Made by a program: the position numbers and the translations under genes. Shown piece by piece: positions 46,216-56,679 of a DNA stretch of 64,000 bases. The stretch is from Candidula unifasciata. Its lineage: Eukaryota; Mollusca; Gastropoda; Stylommatophora; Geomitridae. The stretch's first letter is position 1. The number at the start of each line of letters is the position of its first letter. The stretch covers positions 2,739,943-2,803,942 of the forward strand of contig CAJHNH020004890.1 in the NCBI GenBank assembly GCA_905116865.2, written 5' to 3'. The notes under the pieces are model-generated. The model searched no databases. It saw only the letters and a program-made list of their open reading frames with translations, and was not told the origin of the DNA.

Positions 46216-49205
46216 ACTAAGAAAAACCCAAACGACTGAGAAAAACCCAAACAAAGGACTGAGAAAAACCCAAACTGAGGACTGAGAAAGACCTAAACTA
46301 AGGACTGAGAAAGACCCAAACTAAGGACTGAGAAAAACCTAAACTGAGGACTGAGAAAAACCTAAACTGAGGACTGAGATAAAACCTAAACTGGGGACTG
46401 AGAAAGACCTAAACTAAGGACTGAGAAAAACCTAAAATGAGGACTGAGAAAAACCTAAATTAAGGACTGAGAAAAACCTAAACTAAGGACTGAGAAAAAC
46501 CTAAACTAAGGACTGAGAAAGACCTAAACAAAGGACTGAGAAAGACCTAAACTGAGGACTGAGAAAAACCCAAACTAAGGAATGAGAAAAACCCAAACTG
46601 AGGGATGAGAAAAACCCAAACTGAGGACTGAGAAAAACCCAAACTGAGGACTGAGAAAAACCCAAACTGAGGACTGAGAAAAACCTAAACTAAGGACTGA
46701 GAAAGACCTAAACTAAGGACTGAGAAAGACCCAAACTGAGGACTGAGAAAAACCCAAACTGATGACTGAGAAAAACCCAAACTGAGGACTGAGAAAAACC
46801 CAAACTGAGGACTGAGAAAAACCCAAACTGAGGACTGAGAAAAACCTAAACTGAGGACTGAGAAAAATTCAAACTGAGGACTGAGAAAAACTCAAACTGA
46901 GGACTAAGAAAAACCCAAACTGAGGACTGAGAAAAACCTAAACTGAGGACTGAGAAAAACCTAAACTGAGGAGGAAGAAAAACCCAAACTGAGCAGGAAG
47001 AAAAACGCAAAATGAGGAATGAGAAAAACCCAAACTGAGGACTGAGAAAAACCCAAACTGAGGACTGAGAAAGACCTAAACTAAGGACTGAGAAAGACCT
47101 AAACTAAGGACTGAGAAAGACCCAAACTGAGGACTGAGAAAAACTCAAACTGAGGACTGAGAAAAACTCAAATTGAGGACTGAGAAAGACCTTAACTGAG
47201 GAGGAAGAAAAACCCAAACTGAGGAGGAAGAAAAACTCAAAATGAGGAATGAGAAAAACCCAAACTGAGGACTGAGAAAAACCCAAACTGAGGACTGAGA
47301 AAGACCTAAACTAAGGACTGAGAAAGACCTAAACTAAGGACTGAGAAAGACCCAAACTGAGGACTGAGAAAGACCTAAACTAAGGACTGAGAAAGACCCA
47401 AACTAAGGACTGAGAAAAACCCAAACAAAGGACTGAGAAAAACCCAAACTGAGGACTGAGAAAGACCTAAACTAAGGACTGAGAAAGACCCAAACTAAGG
47501 ACTAAGAAAAACCTAAACTGAGGACTGAGAAAAACCTAAACTGAGGACTGAGATAAAACCTAAACTGGGGACTGAGAAAGACCTAAACTAAGGACTGAGA
47601 AAAACCTAAAATGAGGACTGAGAAAAACCTAAATTAAGGACTGAGAAAAACCTAGCCTAAGGACTGAGAAAAACCTAAACTAAGGACTGAGAAAGACCTA
47701 AACAAAGGACTGAGAAAGACCTAAACTGAGGACTGAGAAAAACCCAAACTAAGGAATGAGAAAAACCCAAACTGAGGAATGTGAAAAACACAAACTGAGG
47801 ACTGAGAAAAACCCAAACTGAGGACTGAGAAAAACCCAAACTGAGGACTGAGAAAAACCTAAACTAAGGACTGAAAAAGACCCAAACTGAGGACTGAGAA
47901 AAACCCAAACTGATGACTGAGAAAAACCCAAACTGAGGACTGAGAAAAACCCAAACTGAGGAGTGCGAAAAACTCAAACTGAGGACTAAGAAAAACCCAA
48001 ACTGAGTACTGAGAAAAACCTAAACTGAGGACTGAGAAAAACCTAAACTGAGGACTGAGAAAAATTCAAACTGAGGACTGAGAAAAACTCAAACTGAGGA
48101 ATGAGAAAAACCTAAACTGAGGACTGAGAAAAACCTAAACTGAGGACTGAGAAAAACCTAAACTGAGGAGGAAGAAAAACCCAAACTGAGGAGGAAGAAA
48201 AACTCAAAATGAGGAATGAGAAAAACCCAAACTGAGGACTGAGAAAAACCCAAACTGAGGACTGAGAAAGACCTAAACTAAGGACTGAGAAAGACCTAAA
48301 CTAAGGACTGAGAAAGACCCAAACTGAGGACTGAGAAAAACTCAAACTGAGGACTGAGAAAAACTCAAATTGAGGACTGAGAAAGACCTTAACTGAGGAG
48401 GAAGAAAAACCCAAACTGAGGAGGAAGAAAAACTCAAAATGAGGAATGAGAAAAACCCAAACTGAGGACTGAGAAAAACCCAAACTGAGGACTGAGAAAG
48501 ACCTAAACTAAGGACTGAGAAAGACCTAAACTAAGGACTGAGAAAGACCCAAACTGAGGACTGAGAAAGACCTAAACTAAGGACTGAGAAAGACCCAAAC
48601 TAAGGACTGAGAAAAACCCAAACAAAGGACTGAGAAAAACCCAAACTGAGGACTGAGAAAGACCTAAACTAAGGACTGAGAAAGACCCAAACTAAGGACT
48701 GAGAAAAACCTAAACTGAGGACTGAGAAAAACCTAAACTGAGGACTGAGAAAAACCTAAACTGAGGACTGAGATAAAACCTAAACTGGGGACTGAGAAAG
48801 ACCTAAACTAAGGACTGAGAAAAACCTAAAATGAGGACTGAGAAAAACCTAAATTAAGGACTGATAAAAACCTAAACTAAGGACTGAGAAAAACCTAAAC
48901 TAAGGACTGAGAAAGACCTAAACAAAGGACTGAGAAAGACCTAAACTGAGGACTGAGAAAAACCCAAACTAAGGAAACCCAAACTGAGGACTGAGAAAAA
49001 CCTAAACTGAGGACTGAGAAAAACCTAAACTGAGGACTGAGAAAAACTCAAACTGAGGACTGAGAAAAACTCAAACTGAGGACTGAGAAAGACCTTAACT
49101 GAGGAGGAAGAAAAACCCAAACTGGGGAGGAAGAAAAACCCACAGTGAGAGAGATAAAAACCCAGACTAAGAACAAAGGGAAAAAATCCAGACTGAGGAC
49201 ACAGA
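46215..49205 (+). repeat. 23-bp minisatellite with 1.2-kb higher-order period
   Basis: About 130 units of CCCAAACTGAGGACTGAGAAAAA. Marker variants recur in order: AGATAAAACCTAAACTGGGG at about 46377, 47551 and 48771, and the GGAGGAAGAAAAAC cluster at about 46970, 47198, 48168 and 48396. These give a higher-order unit near 1.2 kb. On the gene strand, units read CTCAGTTTGGGTTTTTCTCAGT: pyrimidine tracts with AG, like serial splice acceptors. Confidence 0.95.
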
Positions 49206-49233
49206 AGAAGCAGAAGAAGATTCTATGACAAAC

Positions 49234-49331
49234 CTCCAAGCTGGTGGACAAGTTTCCTCACTGGCGGAGACAATGACTCGAGCATCAACGGGCAGTGGGT
49301 CCAGCAGCCACTTCAAGTGTACATCTGCTTG
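49234..49331 (-). CDS. NPHP3: NPHP3-like exon i (end of NTPase core)
   Basis: 32 codons plus AG, phase 0 to 2. Acceptor CCACTTTCAG|CAAGCAG, donor CTTGGAG|GTTTGT. Peptide [20 protein letters not shown] then [15 protein letters not shown]-hydrophobic-V-S is the sensor-1 strand region after Walker B (WLP..V..I.S in this family). It ends in phase 2, but the next recognised exon (43616) begins in phase 0. An exon of length 3n+1 must therefore lie between them, in the repeat-filled and badly assembled intron. Confidence 0.88.
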
Positions 49332-49464
49332 CTGAAAGTGGGATTGCATAAAAAGTAGAAAGTGGGATAGCAATAAACAACAACAACAAAATAAAAACTG
49401 ACTGCTCAGTAATATGACAGGAAACGAAACAATATTACAATATTAAAGTGTGTCATAGTAAAAA

Positions 49465-49705
49465 GGTTAGTTGTGTATCCTTTACAGGATATTGCACAAC
49501 CAACCCCAGCATCTTCCCTGGCTGTTGTGTGGTTTCTCTAGGCAAATTTATGTCCAGTAGTTTGCCATTGCTTTCTGGAAGGTCAGCCCCCTGATACCAC
49601 TGTCGAAACAAATGCAAGGCACATAGCCCGCAGCTGGGTTCGAACCCGGCACCCCAGCATTACAAAGCGTTCGCATCAACTTAGCCACAGAGCCGACTGT
49701 CACAT
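49465..49705 (-). mobile_element. tRNA-derived SINE
   Basis: Minus strand head: GGCTCTGTGGCTAAGTTGAT (box A) and GCCGGGTTCGAACCCAGC (box B, near perfect). The body (TTGTGTATCCTTTACAGGAT on the plus strand) resembles 740-850. Confidence 0.85.
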
Positions 49706-49709
49706 AAGT

Positions 49710-50110
49710 CAATTTAAAAAAAAAAAAAATTTTTAAATTTATTATTTATATTTCCTCTGTGAGATTAAAATAATGAACCAATCAAGAACTAGCATCGCTC
49801 AAGACATTTCCACAAGTCCTTTGTTCCCATTCTCAGTAGCCAAAGAAGATTTTTTCCAATCTGATTTATTCTATACAATGTCATCTACCCATAGTGGTAT
49901 CATTCCAAATAATTTCTTATTTATCTGCTCACTGTCTATTATTTACTTTCATACACAGTTCTACACAGTTCTTAGAACTCTCTCTCACTTCTACAGACAC
50001 AAATATTTTCACAACAAAGATATAGTACACAGAATATTCTTCATACAATGCTTCAGTTTTTTACTAAAAGTTTTAAAATTACTGCAGACATACCAGCCCC
50101 CATTTCAACA
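49710..50110. other. Intron sequence, nothing recognised
   Basis: AT-rich with one open plus frame (49773-50123) of no known family. Confidence 0.4.
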
Positions 50111-50119
50111 AGTTTTAAA

Positions 50120-50400
50120 TTAAAAAAGCCAAGTGGATAAGTCACAGTTACGATGGTTTGCACACATATGCAGAACGGGAGAAAATAGGCCACCATGGCA
50201 GGCATGGAAGGCTATGAACCAAGAGATCAGACCTCCAGGGTGACCCAGGGTCCACTGGGAAGACAAAATCCAACAGTCCCTGACTGACAGAGAACTGGAA
50301 TGAAACAAAGTCAAAACAAAAACTGCTGACAGAGAAGTCTGGCGATCTCTCTAGCAAACCTCTACACCCCAAGGTAGAAGAGGAGCGACAATAAAGTATA
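50120..50400 (+). mobile_element. LINE ORF2 C-terminal fragment
   Basis: Plus frame: DKSQLRWFAHICRTGENRPP, then PRVHWEDKIQQSLTDREL and ADREVWRSL. 'S.LRWF.H..R...NRPP...W' then 'W.D.I...L' and 'DR..WR' is the end of non-LTR ORF2. Two stop codons. Confidence 0.82.
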
Positions 50401-50578
50401 AATTAAAAAGAACAACCTGTTTTCACATGCACAAGGAAGAGCTCATACTGACCAAAACCTATCTGCACCGCTCCACAGTCATCCTTGAAACAGCTTCCCA
50501 GTAAACATAAAGAAGAAGACATATGCTCCAAAAAGAGCATCTACACACACAAAAAACCATCTAACACTTTACCCTCAC

Positions 50579-50722
50579 CTGAAATCGGTCCACCGAATCC
50601 AGGACAAGAATGACACCACCCGGGCTCTTTGCCGAAATCTTCTCCAGCCATCTTGGAAACTCCTCCACCAGTCTGACAGGGTCAGAGGTCAAGGCTGGTG
50701 GAGTAGAGATGTGCTGCATGAG
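50579..50722 (-). CDS. NPHP3: NPHP3-like exon h: Walker B exon
   Basis: 48 codons, phase 0 to 0. Acceptor CTCTGCAG|CTCATG, donor TTTCAG|GTGAGG. Peptide LMQHISTPPALTSDPVRLVE, then FPRWLEKI, then GGVILVLDSVDRFQ. The last segment is the Walker B strand: four hydrophobics, then D-S-V-D, as in NACHT-like NTPases where the acidic residues coordinate magnesium and activate water. Confidence 0.9.
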
Positions 50723-50999
50723 CTGCAGAGACAATTTGTTTCACAAGGTTATTTTTCAAAGGTCATAATGTCAGCAGAAATAGGAATTACACAACAAAAT
50801 TCCCATGGATAGGCGGGAAAACAAACGCATATAAAATGCATACATAAGTAACTTAACAAAAGCATCAAGTACAACATATCATCATCATGTAGAAGGTCCT
50901 TTCCAGGTCTTTCGCCAGCTCTCCCATCTCAGTACAACATATAACAATGTGAATACTTAACACAATGATTATAATAATAACAATTATCATCTTCTTAGC

Positions 51000-51255
51000 C
51001 TTCCCTAGCTGTAAACTCCGATAGAAAGTACTAATTGTTCATCCACCCTTGGACTTTGGTTTTGATCCAGAACTCGAGTTGTGCATGCATATCCATTTTA
51101 CCAATCTGGCTTATTTGTATGCAGACTGCTGGTTTCCCACCTCTCATGCAGATGCACTCAGGCTGAAAACATCCCTAATAAGCCACCTACAATGACATGC
51201 TCATTAGGATGCAGTAGATCTATTCTTTGTCCTCCAAAATGCAGCCCCAGACCCT
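51000..51255 (+). mobile_element. Interspersed repeat A copy
   Basis: TGTAAACTCCGATAGAAAGT, CTTGGACTTTGGTTTTGATC and CAGACTGCTGGTTTCCCACC. Confidence 0.85.
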
Positions 51256-51259
51256 TGTA

Positions 51260-51895
51260 ATGTTGTGAATTCCCGGGGAAATCCCAGAAAGTTGCCAATG
51301 GAGAGGACAAGGTCAGGTGACCAGTGATACAAGAGAAAACGAGATAAGTGGGTCTCGAGTATCCCATGGTGAGCAAATAAAAGGGATACAAGAAAAGGAT
51401 GAGACTGGAACGGAAGACATGAACCGAGAGACGGGAGTAAGACAGTTGAAGTTTCGGACCAGGCTGCCAGAGGTCGTATGAGAGAGAACGCCTGAAGAGA
51501 ATGGAGAAATTGTGAACACGTGTAATATTTCGAGAGAATATATGAATATTTCCTGATTGCCAGTTTCAACATGTACTAATACCAGGTACAAGGCTTTAGT
51601 AGAGCATGGATGTGTGATTCGAGAGATACGGATGGATCAAAGCAGTGTGCGAGAGGATTGACCAGGCCGTCAGAGATCAGCCAGGCATAACGACCACGAG
51701 GACGAAAGAATGCGCTGCCTGTGATATGTGTGATTCAGGGAATAAAAGTCTATAAGTGAACTTTCGTCTCTGCTGTGTCGTAGCAACTTAGTGTTCGTCA
51801 TACAGCAATGTGGTGTGTAAAAACATACCCCTAGCAGAGCACACTGCAACCCTACAGGGAGAATTAAAACAATAACCACAACAGCTACAAACAGT
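51260..51895 (+). other. Unassigned intronic segment, possible solo LTR
   Basis: Composition changes (purine-rich, few T) and the segment ends in a 3' part with GAATAAAAGTCTATAAGTGA and TCTCTGCTGTGTCGTAG, resembling an R/U5 region. Termini and target duplication are not clear. Confidence 0.3.
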
Positions 51896-51901
51896 GGTGA
51901 C

Positions 51902-52016
51902 CTGTGCCGTGAGTCTCCTGATCATTACAATTGGATCAGCGCTGATGGAGGAAGGAGTTCCTACAAAATGGTACAGTAACAAACTACTGGAGTTCTTCTC
52001 CTCTTGCAACTGTAAC
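51902..52016 (-). CDS. NPHP3: NPHP3-like exon g (NTPase)
   Basis: 115 nt, phase 2 to 0. Acceptor ATATTGCAG|GTTACAG, donor GGCACAG|GTCACC. The peptide contains SSSLLLYHFVGTPSSISAD then IVMIRRLTAQ. YHFVG-T-SS followed by an RRL helix is the strand and helix after the P-loop in NPHP3 and related NACHT/AAA proteins. The phase match on both sides is exact. Confidence 0.9.
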
Positions 52017-52127
52017 CTGCAATATGATCATTTTACAGTTATAAAACAGAACAGTCAAACAGCTCTCACAGTCAATCACTGAGTTAAATATGAAGCTCAT
52101 AAAGCTCTTTCACAGTCAATGATTAGT

Positions 52128-52480
52128 GAAACATGAGCCTCACACATCTTTCATGGTTAATTAACATGAGCCTCACACATCTTTCATGGTCAATTAACAT
52201 GAGCCTCACACATCTTTCATGGTCAATTAACATGAGCCTCACACATCTTTCATGGTCAATTAACATGAGCCTCACACATCTTTCATGGTCAATTAACATG
52301 AGCCTCACACATCTTTCATGGTCAATTAACATGAGCCTCACACATCTTTCATGGTCAATTAACATGAGCCTCACACATCTTTCATGGTCAATTAACATGA
52401 GCCTCACACATCTTTCATGGTCAATTAACATGAGCCTCACACATCTTTCATGGTCAATAATTTGTATAACAGTCGTGCAC
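52128..52480 (+). repeat. 33-bp minisatellite
   Basis: Ten nearly identical units CATGAGCCTCACACATCTTT-CATGGTCAATTAA. Since 33 is a multiple of 3, both strands stay open (MSLTHLSWSIN repeats); I do not call it coding. Confidence 0.97.
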
Positions 52481-52835
52481 ATCTCTCATGGTCAAAAATT
52501 TGTATAACAGTCGTACATATCTCTCATAGTCAATAATTTGTATAAGAGTGTCAAACATTTCCCATGGTCAATAATTTTATAACAGTCATACATATCTCTC
52601 ATGGTCAATAATTAGTATAAGAGTGTCAAGCATCAATCATGGTAAATAATTGTATAACAGTTGTACACATCTCTCATGGTCAATAATTTGTATAACAGTC
52701 ATGCACATCTCTCATGGTCAATAATTTGTATAAGAGTGTCAAGCATCTCTCATGGTAAATAATTGGTATAACAGTCGTACACATCTCTCATGGTCGATAA
52801 TTTGTATTTGTATGGTCAAAATGTATACTATGACC
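52480..52835 (+). repeat. Degenerate continuation of the 33-bp array, about 37-bp units
   Basis: Units of TCTCTCATGGTCAATAATTT-GTATAACAGTCGTACACA share the CATGGTCAAT core with the preceding array. Confidence 0.92.
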
Positions 52836-52984
52836 CTCACACCTCATTGTCAGTGACTGCCACAAATTAGCATTCAGACATATGATATAAAGCATAAACC
52901 ACTTGAACATAATATATAGCACATCACTCAGTTATGAAAAAAAAGACACACCACTTCAACATAATATAAAGCACACACCACTTG

Positions 52985-53265
52985 GGTATGAGGGAGTCGC
53001 CGTGGCGGAGCGGATAGATGCTCAACACGGATTGAAGGTCGTGGGTTTGCTCCCTGGCGGAGCCGGACTTTTTGTAAAAATGACCTTGTCTCCCAGGTCA
53101 ACCCAGCCTTGAGTGGGTACGGGGTGCAAGCCCTGAAAGTAAAAGTGGCCGACGTGATGCTGACCACAGCATCCATCTTGTGCCGATTGGTCTATAAAAA
53201 TACAGTGCTAGCCCTATATGCCCTATACGTCTAAAGGCATGGAAAAGGGTCCTTTACTTTTTTTT
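52985..53265 (+). mobile_element. tRNA-derived SINE, family B, full copy
   Basis: Head GTCGCCGTGGCGGAGCGGAT with box B AAGGTCGTGGGTTTGCTCC, then the family body and TCTAAAGGCATGGAAAAGGG ending in T(9). It is inserted in the tandem array whose units lie on both sides. Confidence 0.92.
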
Positions 53266-53269
53266 TTTT

Positions 53270-53512
53270 ATTTACTTGGGCATGATATAAAGCATATACC
53301 ACTTGCGCATGACTTAAAGTATACATCTTGTGGGCTTGATTTAAAGCATGCACTACTTGGGCATGATATAAAGCACACATCACTTCAACACAATAGAAAG
53401 CACATATCACTTGGACATGATATACACACACCACTTGGACATGATATAAAGCATACACCACTTGGACATGATACGAAGCATACACCACTTGGGCATGACA
53501 CCAGGCACATAC
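53270..53512 (+). repeat. About 27-bp minisatellite containing the exon f donor
   Basis: About nine units of ACCACTTGGACATGATATAAAGCATAC. The exon end reads ACCACTTGGACATCAGCAGG, sharing 13 bases with each unit across the splice donor. A few outlying units at 52885-52990 flank the SINE on the other side. Confidence 0.92.
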
Positions 53513-53616
53513 CACTTGGACATCAGCAGGGACTTGCCGGAGCCAGGACATCCAACAACAAGCAGAGGAGGCAGGGGGCCAGCCGCTGACACTTGCTGGT
53601 TCAGATGTTCATAATA
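53513..53616 (-). CDS. NPHP3: NPHP3-like exon f: P-loop (Walker A) exon
   Basis: 34 codons plus two bases, phase 0 to 2. Acceptor GCTGTCTCCAG|TATTAT, donor CCAAGTG|GTATGT. The peptide [20 protein letters not shown] carries a perfect Walker A motif (G-C-P-G-S-G-K-S) preceded by a hydrophobic beta strand, the nucleotide-binding loop of the STAND/NACHT-like NTPase in NPHP3. The split TG+G codon gives the Trp of SKW, then LQLQEEKN from the next exon. The donor abuts a 27-bp-type tandem array (53270-53512) that repeats the end of this exon. Confidence 0.92.
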
Positions 53617-53644
53617 CTGGAGACAGCAGGACAAGATATCATCC

Positions 53645-53925
53645 CACACAAAAAGTGTAACAAGTCTGCTTTACTTTATGGCATTCACAAACAAAAAAGT
53701 GTAACTAGTCTGCTTTACTTTATGACAATCACAAACAAAAAGTGTAACTAGTTAGCTTTACTTTATGACAATCACAAACAAAAAAGTGTAACTAGTTTGC
53801 TTTACTTTATGACAATCACAAACAAAAAAGTGTAACTAGTTTGCTTTACTTTATGACAATCACAAACAAAAAGTGTAACTAGTCTGCTTTACTTTATGAC
53901 AATCACAAACAATAAGTGAACACTG
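53645..53925 (+). repeat. 43-44-bp minisatellite
   Basis: Six units of AAAAAGTGTAACTAGTCTGC-TTTACTTTATGACAATCACAAAC on the acceptor side of exon f. Confidence 0.95.
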
Positions 53926-54204
53926 GGGCTAGGCAGCCTTTATAAGCGCATGACATTAACAGACAATGTAACATTTACAAATGAGAAGACACAAAATCAT
54001 TTAAGCGAGGTTTCTACATGAAAAATCCACCTGTTTGGTCAGTTAAGGATCTGGGGCAAGTGGGAATATGAGAGATGAATACTAGCCACATAAGGTGTGA
54101 AAGGCAAAGGCCATAACTCACAACAACAACAAAACAAAATTAGATAAGGCTGTGTTGAATGTTAAGTACCTTAGGCAAGTCGGACAGTATTAGACAGATA
54201 CGGA

Positions 54205-54425
54205 GGTTCTCAAAAACAGTATCTTTACAGGACATCAAAGAGTATCTTTATAGAAAATACAACATTATCTTTACAGGACATCAAAGTGTATCTTTATAGG
54301 AAATACAACAGTATCTTTACAGGACATCAGAGAGAATCTTTATAGAAAATACAACATTATCTTTACAGGTCATACAATATTACTTTTACAGAACACAGAA
54401 TATCTTTACATAACATTTACATTAC
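54205..54425 (+). repeat. Degenerate tandem repeat
   Basis: Units of ATCTTTACAGGACATCAAAG and AGTATCTTTATAGAAAATAC alternate. Confidence 0.85.
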
Positions 54426-54464
54426 CTTTAAGAGCACATATCTTACTAAACTTTCTCATAATTC

Positions 54465-54660
54465 CACCCCCATTCAGGATGAAATTTTCATTATTTTCAG
54501 GCCCCAACTCGGTTGTTGCCAGGGGCCCTAATAAAACTTTTATGTTGAACCGGGTTTCTGGGACCTCTCCATGGGTGATCCTCATCCGAATGGTGGAACT
54601 GGGCGTCACAGGGTGTTTATCACTTCATGTGATGTCCAAGTGGGGTAAAATGTCAGTCAG
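54465..54660 (+). repeat. Interspersed repeat D, copy 2
   Basis: Matches 5625-5810 (GGGTTTCTGGGACCTCTC, GGTGATCCTCATCC, GTGATGTCC, GTCAGTCAGTC). Confidence 0.7.
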
Positions 54661-54709
54661 TCTGATCAAAACTGCAAATACAACAATACCATCTTAGAAC
54701 ATACAATAC

Positions 54710-54853
54710 CTTCTCAAAACCAGTCTCACATGTGGAGACAGCCGAAGTATTCAGGCAATCCACCTGCTGAGAATCACAGGCAACATCTCTGCTGACCCCA
54801 GCCAGACAGTCCAGCATCAGTGGATCCAAGGCCTCCTTGTCCACTCCAAGCTC
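54710..54853 (-). CDS. NPHP3: NPHP3-like exon e
   Basis: 48 codons, phase 0 to 0. Acceptor GTGCTGCAG|GAGCTT, donor GAGAAG|GTATTG. Peptide begins ELGVDKEALDPLMLDCLAG and ends TCETGFEK. It joins cleanly to the next exon (YYEHLNQQV), which starts just before the P-loop; the combination is the helical linker leading into the NTPase. The open reading frame runs on through the acceptor, but splice signals and phase support the boundary given. Confidence 0.8.
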
Positions 54854-55089
54854 CTGCAGCACAACAGGCAACACAGTAACAACAGACAGACAAGTGGCTG
54901 GATACACAAAAAAGGGATCACTGCAGGCCATCTATACTACTGTATACTTTGTGTGGTAAATAAGAAAACCGTTTGTCAGTATGTCTGGCTATTTATCTAC
55001 CAATCCAAACCTATCAGAGTGGCAAGCACCTCTTCAGAGGTCATGAGTAGTTAGCATCCTTTGGGTTATGAGTTATGATTTGGGTTATT

Positions 55090-55760
55090 TGCACGTCACT
55101 CCGGACACGTCCATAGGTGCTCAGATTCCCCCTTTAACATATGTATCAGCATCTCGCTGTTGACAGTTCCAGTCCCATGCTGGTTGTCAAGACTTCTCAT
55201 GCATCTGGTGTGTTTCTAGTGCCTGGCTGTGCCAATCTTTACTCCCAATTCTTGCACTCTCAGCAAAGGTGTGGATGTGCTGCTCACAAAATCCTCTGAA
55301 CATCCTACATCTCAAATGGCATTAACAATGTCTGCATGATCCATGGGCCGGCCCTTTGCAACTAACGCAAAGTGGCTAATCTGTCGGCCCTTTCATTGCT
55401 AACAACACCTGCATGCCCTGGGACAAAGATAAAGGTAACGCACAGTAGAGTTTTACAATGACTAAATCCACTGTCTGCGTACAAAGCCTGCCTCAACTCG
55501 CCAGATCATGCTCATGGAATCACTCAGCACACAAATGTGAGAATAGCCCTGCGATGCTAGCCACATGAAAGCTCATGTCACTGCCATCGCACTCTGTCAT
55601 GCTGCTAGTAGTCATTCAGAAGGCACCATTGACCTCCTGGACTGTTAAGCCTGCAGAGCATGCAGTAAATGCCCATGTACTTCTTTTTGTCCTTGTACAA
55701 CAGAACCATTTGTGTAGATCAGTACAACCGCCTCATCTCAATTTTCACAAATAAATGTGT
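55090..55760 (-). mobile_element. LINE with RNase H domain, decayed
   Basis: Minus frames show an RNase H start (VVLIYTNGSVVQGQKE), a middle with ALYADSGFSH, and CVTFIFVPGHAGVVSNERAD then RLATLR. 'F.PGHAG...NE.AD.LA' is the conserved RNase HI block of Jockey-clade-type non-LTR elements. Several stops and shifts are present. Confidence 0.85.
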
Positions 55761-55839
55761 GGACCTCTGCACTGACAGCAACTAGATTCTGCTCCGGACA
55801 GCTCCTATCAAGTGTGGCAACATTGGAAAAGGTGCAGTT

Positions 55840-56350
55840 AAGCACCTAGGGCACATTGTTCATTCTTTGCTGAGTTTGATGTCTGTAAAACTGCAGACCT
55901 GTATGATATCGTCCTCTGCCCCACTGAGCCGCTAATTTCCACCACTGGTAGGTCTACCTTAACCACAGGAGTGTTAAAGGAGAACCACGTTACTGAGGCT
56001 TTTGAAGGGCTGACATTCTTTGGGTATCTTTTCCAGGTGAATGTAGGTGTATTAGGACAGGAACAGGCAGATAGACTGGCCGATTCTACACCCTTGGTGG
56101 TAAGTTCATGCATGGCAAGCTAGATGTTTTTAAAGCACTGTAGGTGGGAGTGAACAGCGTAGAGACCCAGCAGATCGCCGTGGTCTGAAGTGAGTGGTGC
56201 AACAGGAAGTGACCAGAGAATTTAGCCGACATTCAAGAGAAAGGCAAGACTGACTAACAATCAGGCTGCAACTGGTACCACTGGAACTGTAACTCTGTGC
56301 TACACGCTGAAGACAGGGACACAGCGCTTATGGGATTGCCCGGGGGTGCT
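55840..56350 (+). mobile_element. Second LINE RNase H fragment, opposite strand
   Basis: Plus frame FQVNVGVLGQEQADRLADST matches 'H.GI.GNE.ADRLA', and the end CYTLKTGTQRLWDCPG matches the C-terminal zinc-knuckle-like 'C......ET..HLLW.CP'. Decayed; convergent to 55090-55760. Confidence 0.75.
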
Positions 56351-56525
56351 ATTTCAGTTCTTAACTCAACACCCATTCATTATTACATCATATCCTCTTC
56401 TTCTTCTGCCTTTCCAGCCACCACACCGTCTTCCCTAAACTCATGATAAGTCATTCTATTTTTCGCTGTCACTATATTTATTACGTCATATCACCAAGAT
56501 AACAATGACAGCATTTATATTGTAC

Positions 56526-56664
56526 CTGGGTGATGATACGCTCCAGCTCTCTGTACGCAGACATAGATATGTTACTGGGTGATGTGTGTACTATGTGAAC
56601 TCTAGGGGTCACAGACTCTCGGATCTTTCTTTTCAGCTCTCTCATTTCCTGGCTTGACTTGGAA
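56526..56664 (-). CDS. NPHP3: NPHP3-like exon d
   Basis: 139 nt, phase 2 to 0. Acceptor CCACTGTCAG|TTCCAAG, donor ACCCAG|GTACAA. Contains KSSQEMRELKRKIRE, then a strand (PRVHIVHTSP) and a helix YRELERIITQ. Family logic: a loop-helix-strand module before the NTPase, with ELKRKI as the amphipathic helix. The acceptor abuts the 31-bp minisatellite at 56680-58080, whose unit carries the same acceptor sequence. Confidence 0.8.
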
Positions 56665-56679
56665 CTGACAGTGGATAAC

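Noticed and set aside
43465..49331. Direct splice from exon i to exon k
   Set aside because: Phase 2 to phase 0 would shift the frame, so an exon must be missing.
49610..49700. Functional tRNA gene on the minus strand
   Set aside because: Box B is near perfect, but the sequence continues into a SINE body and lacks a paired acceptor stem.
52123..52507. Frames on both strands repeating MSLTHLSWSIN / LIDHERCVRLM
   Set aside because: The 33-bp unit is divisible by 3, so any stop-free unit gives an open array; both strands are open and there is no start context or flanking gene.
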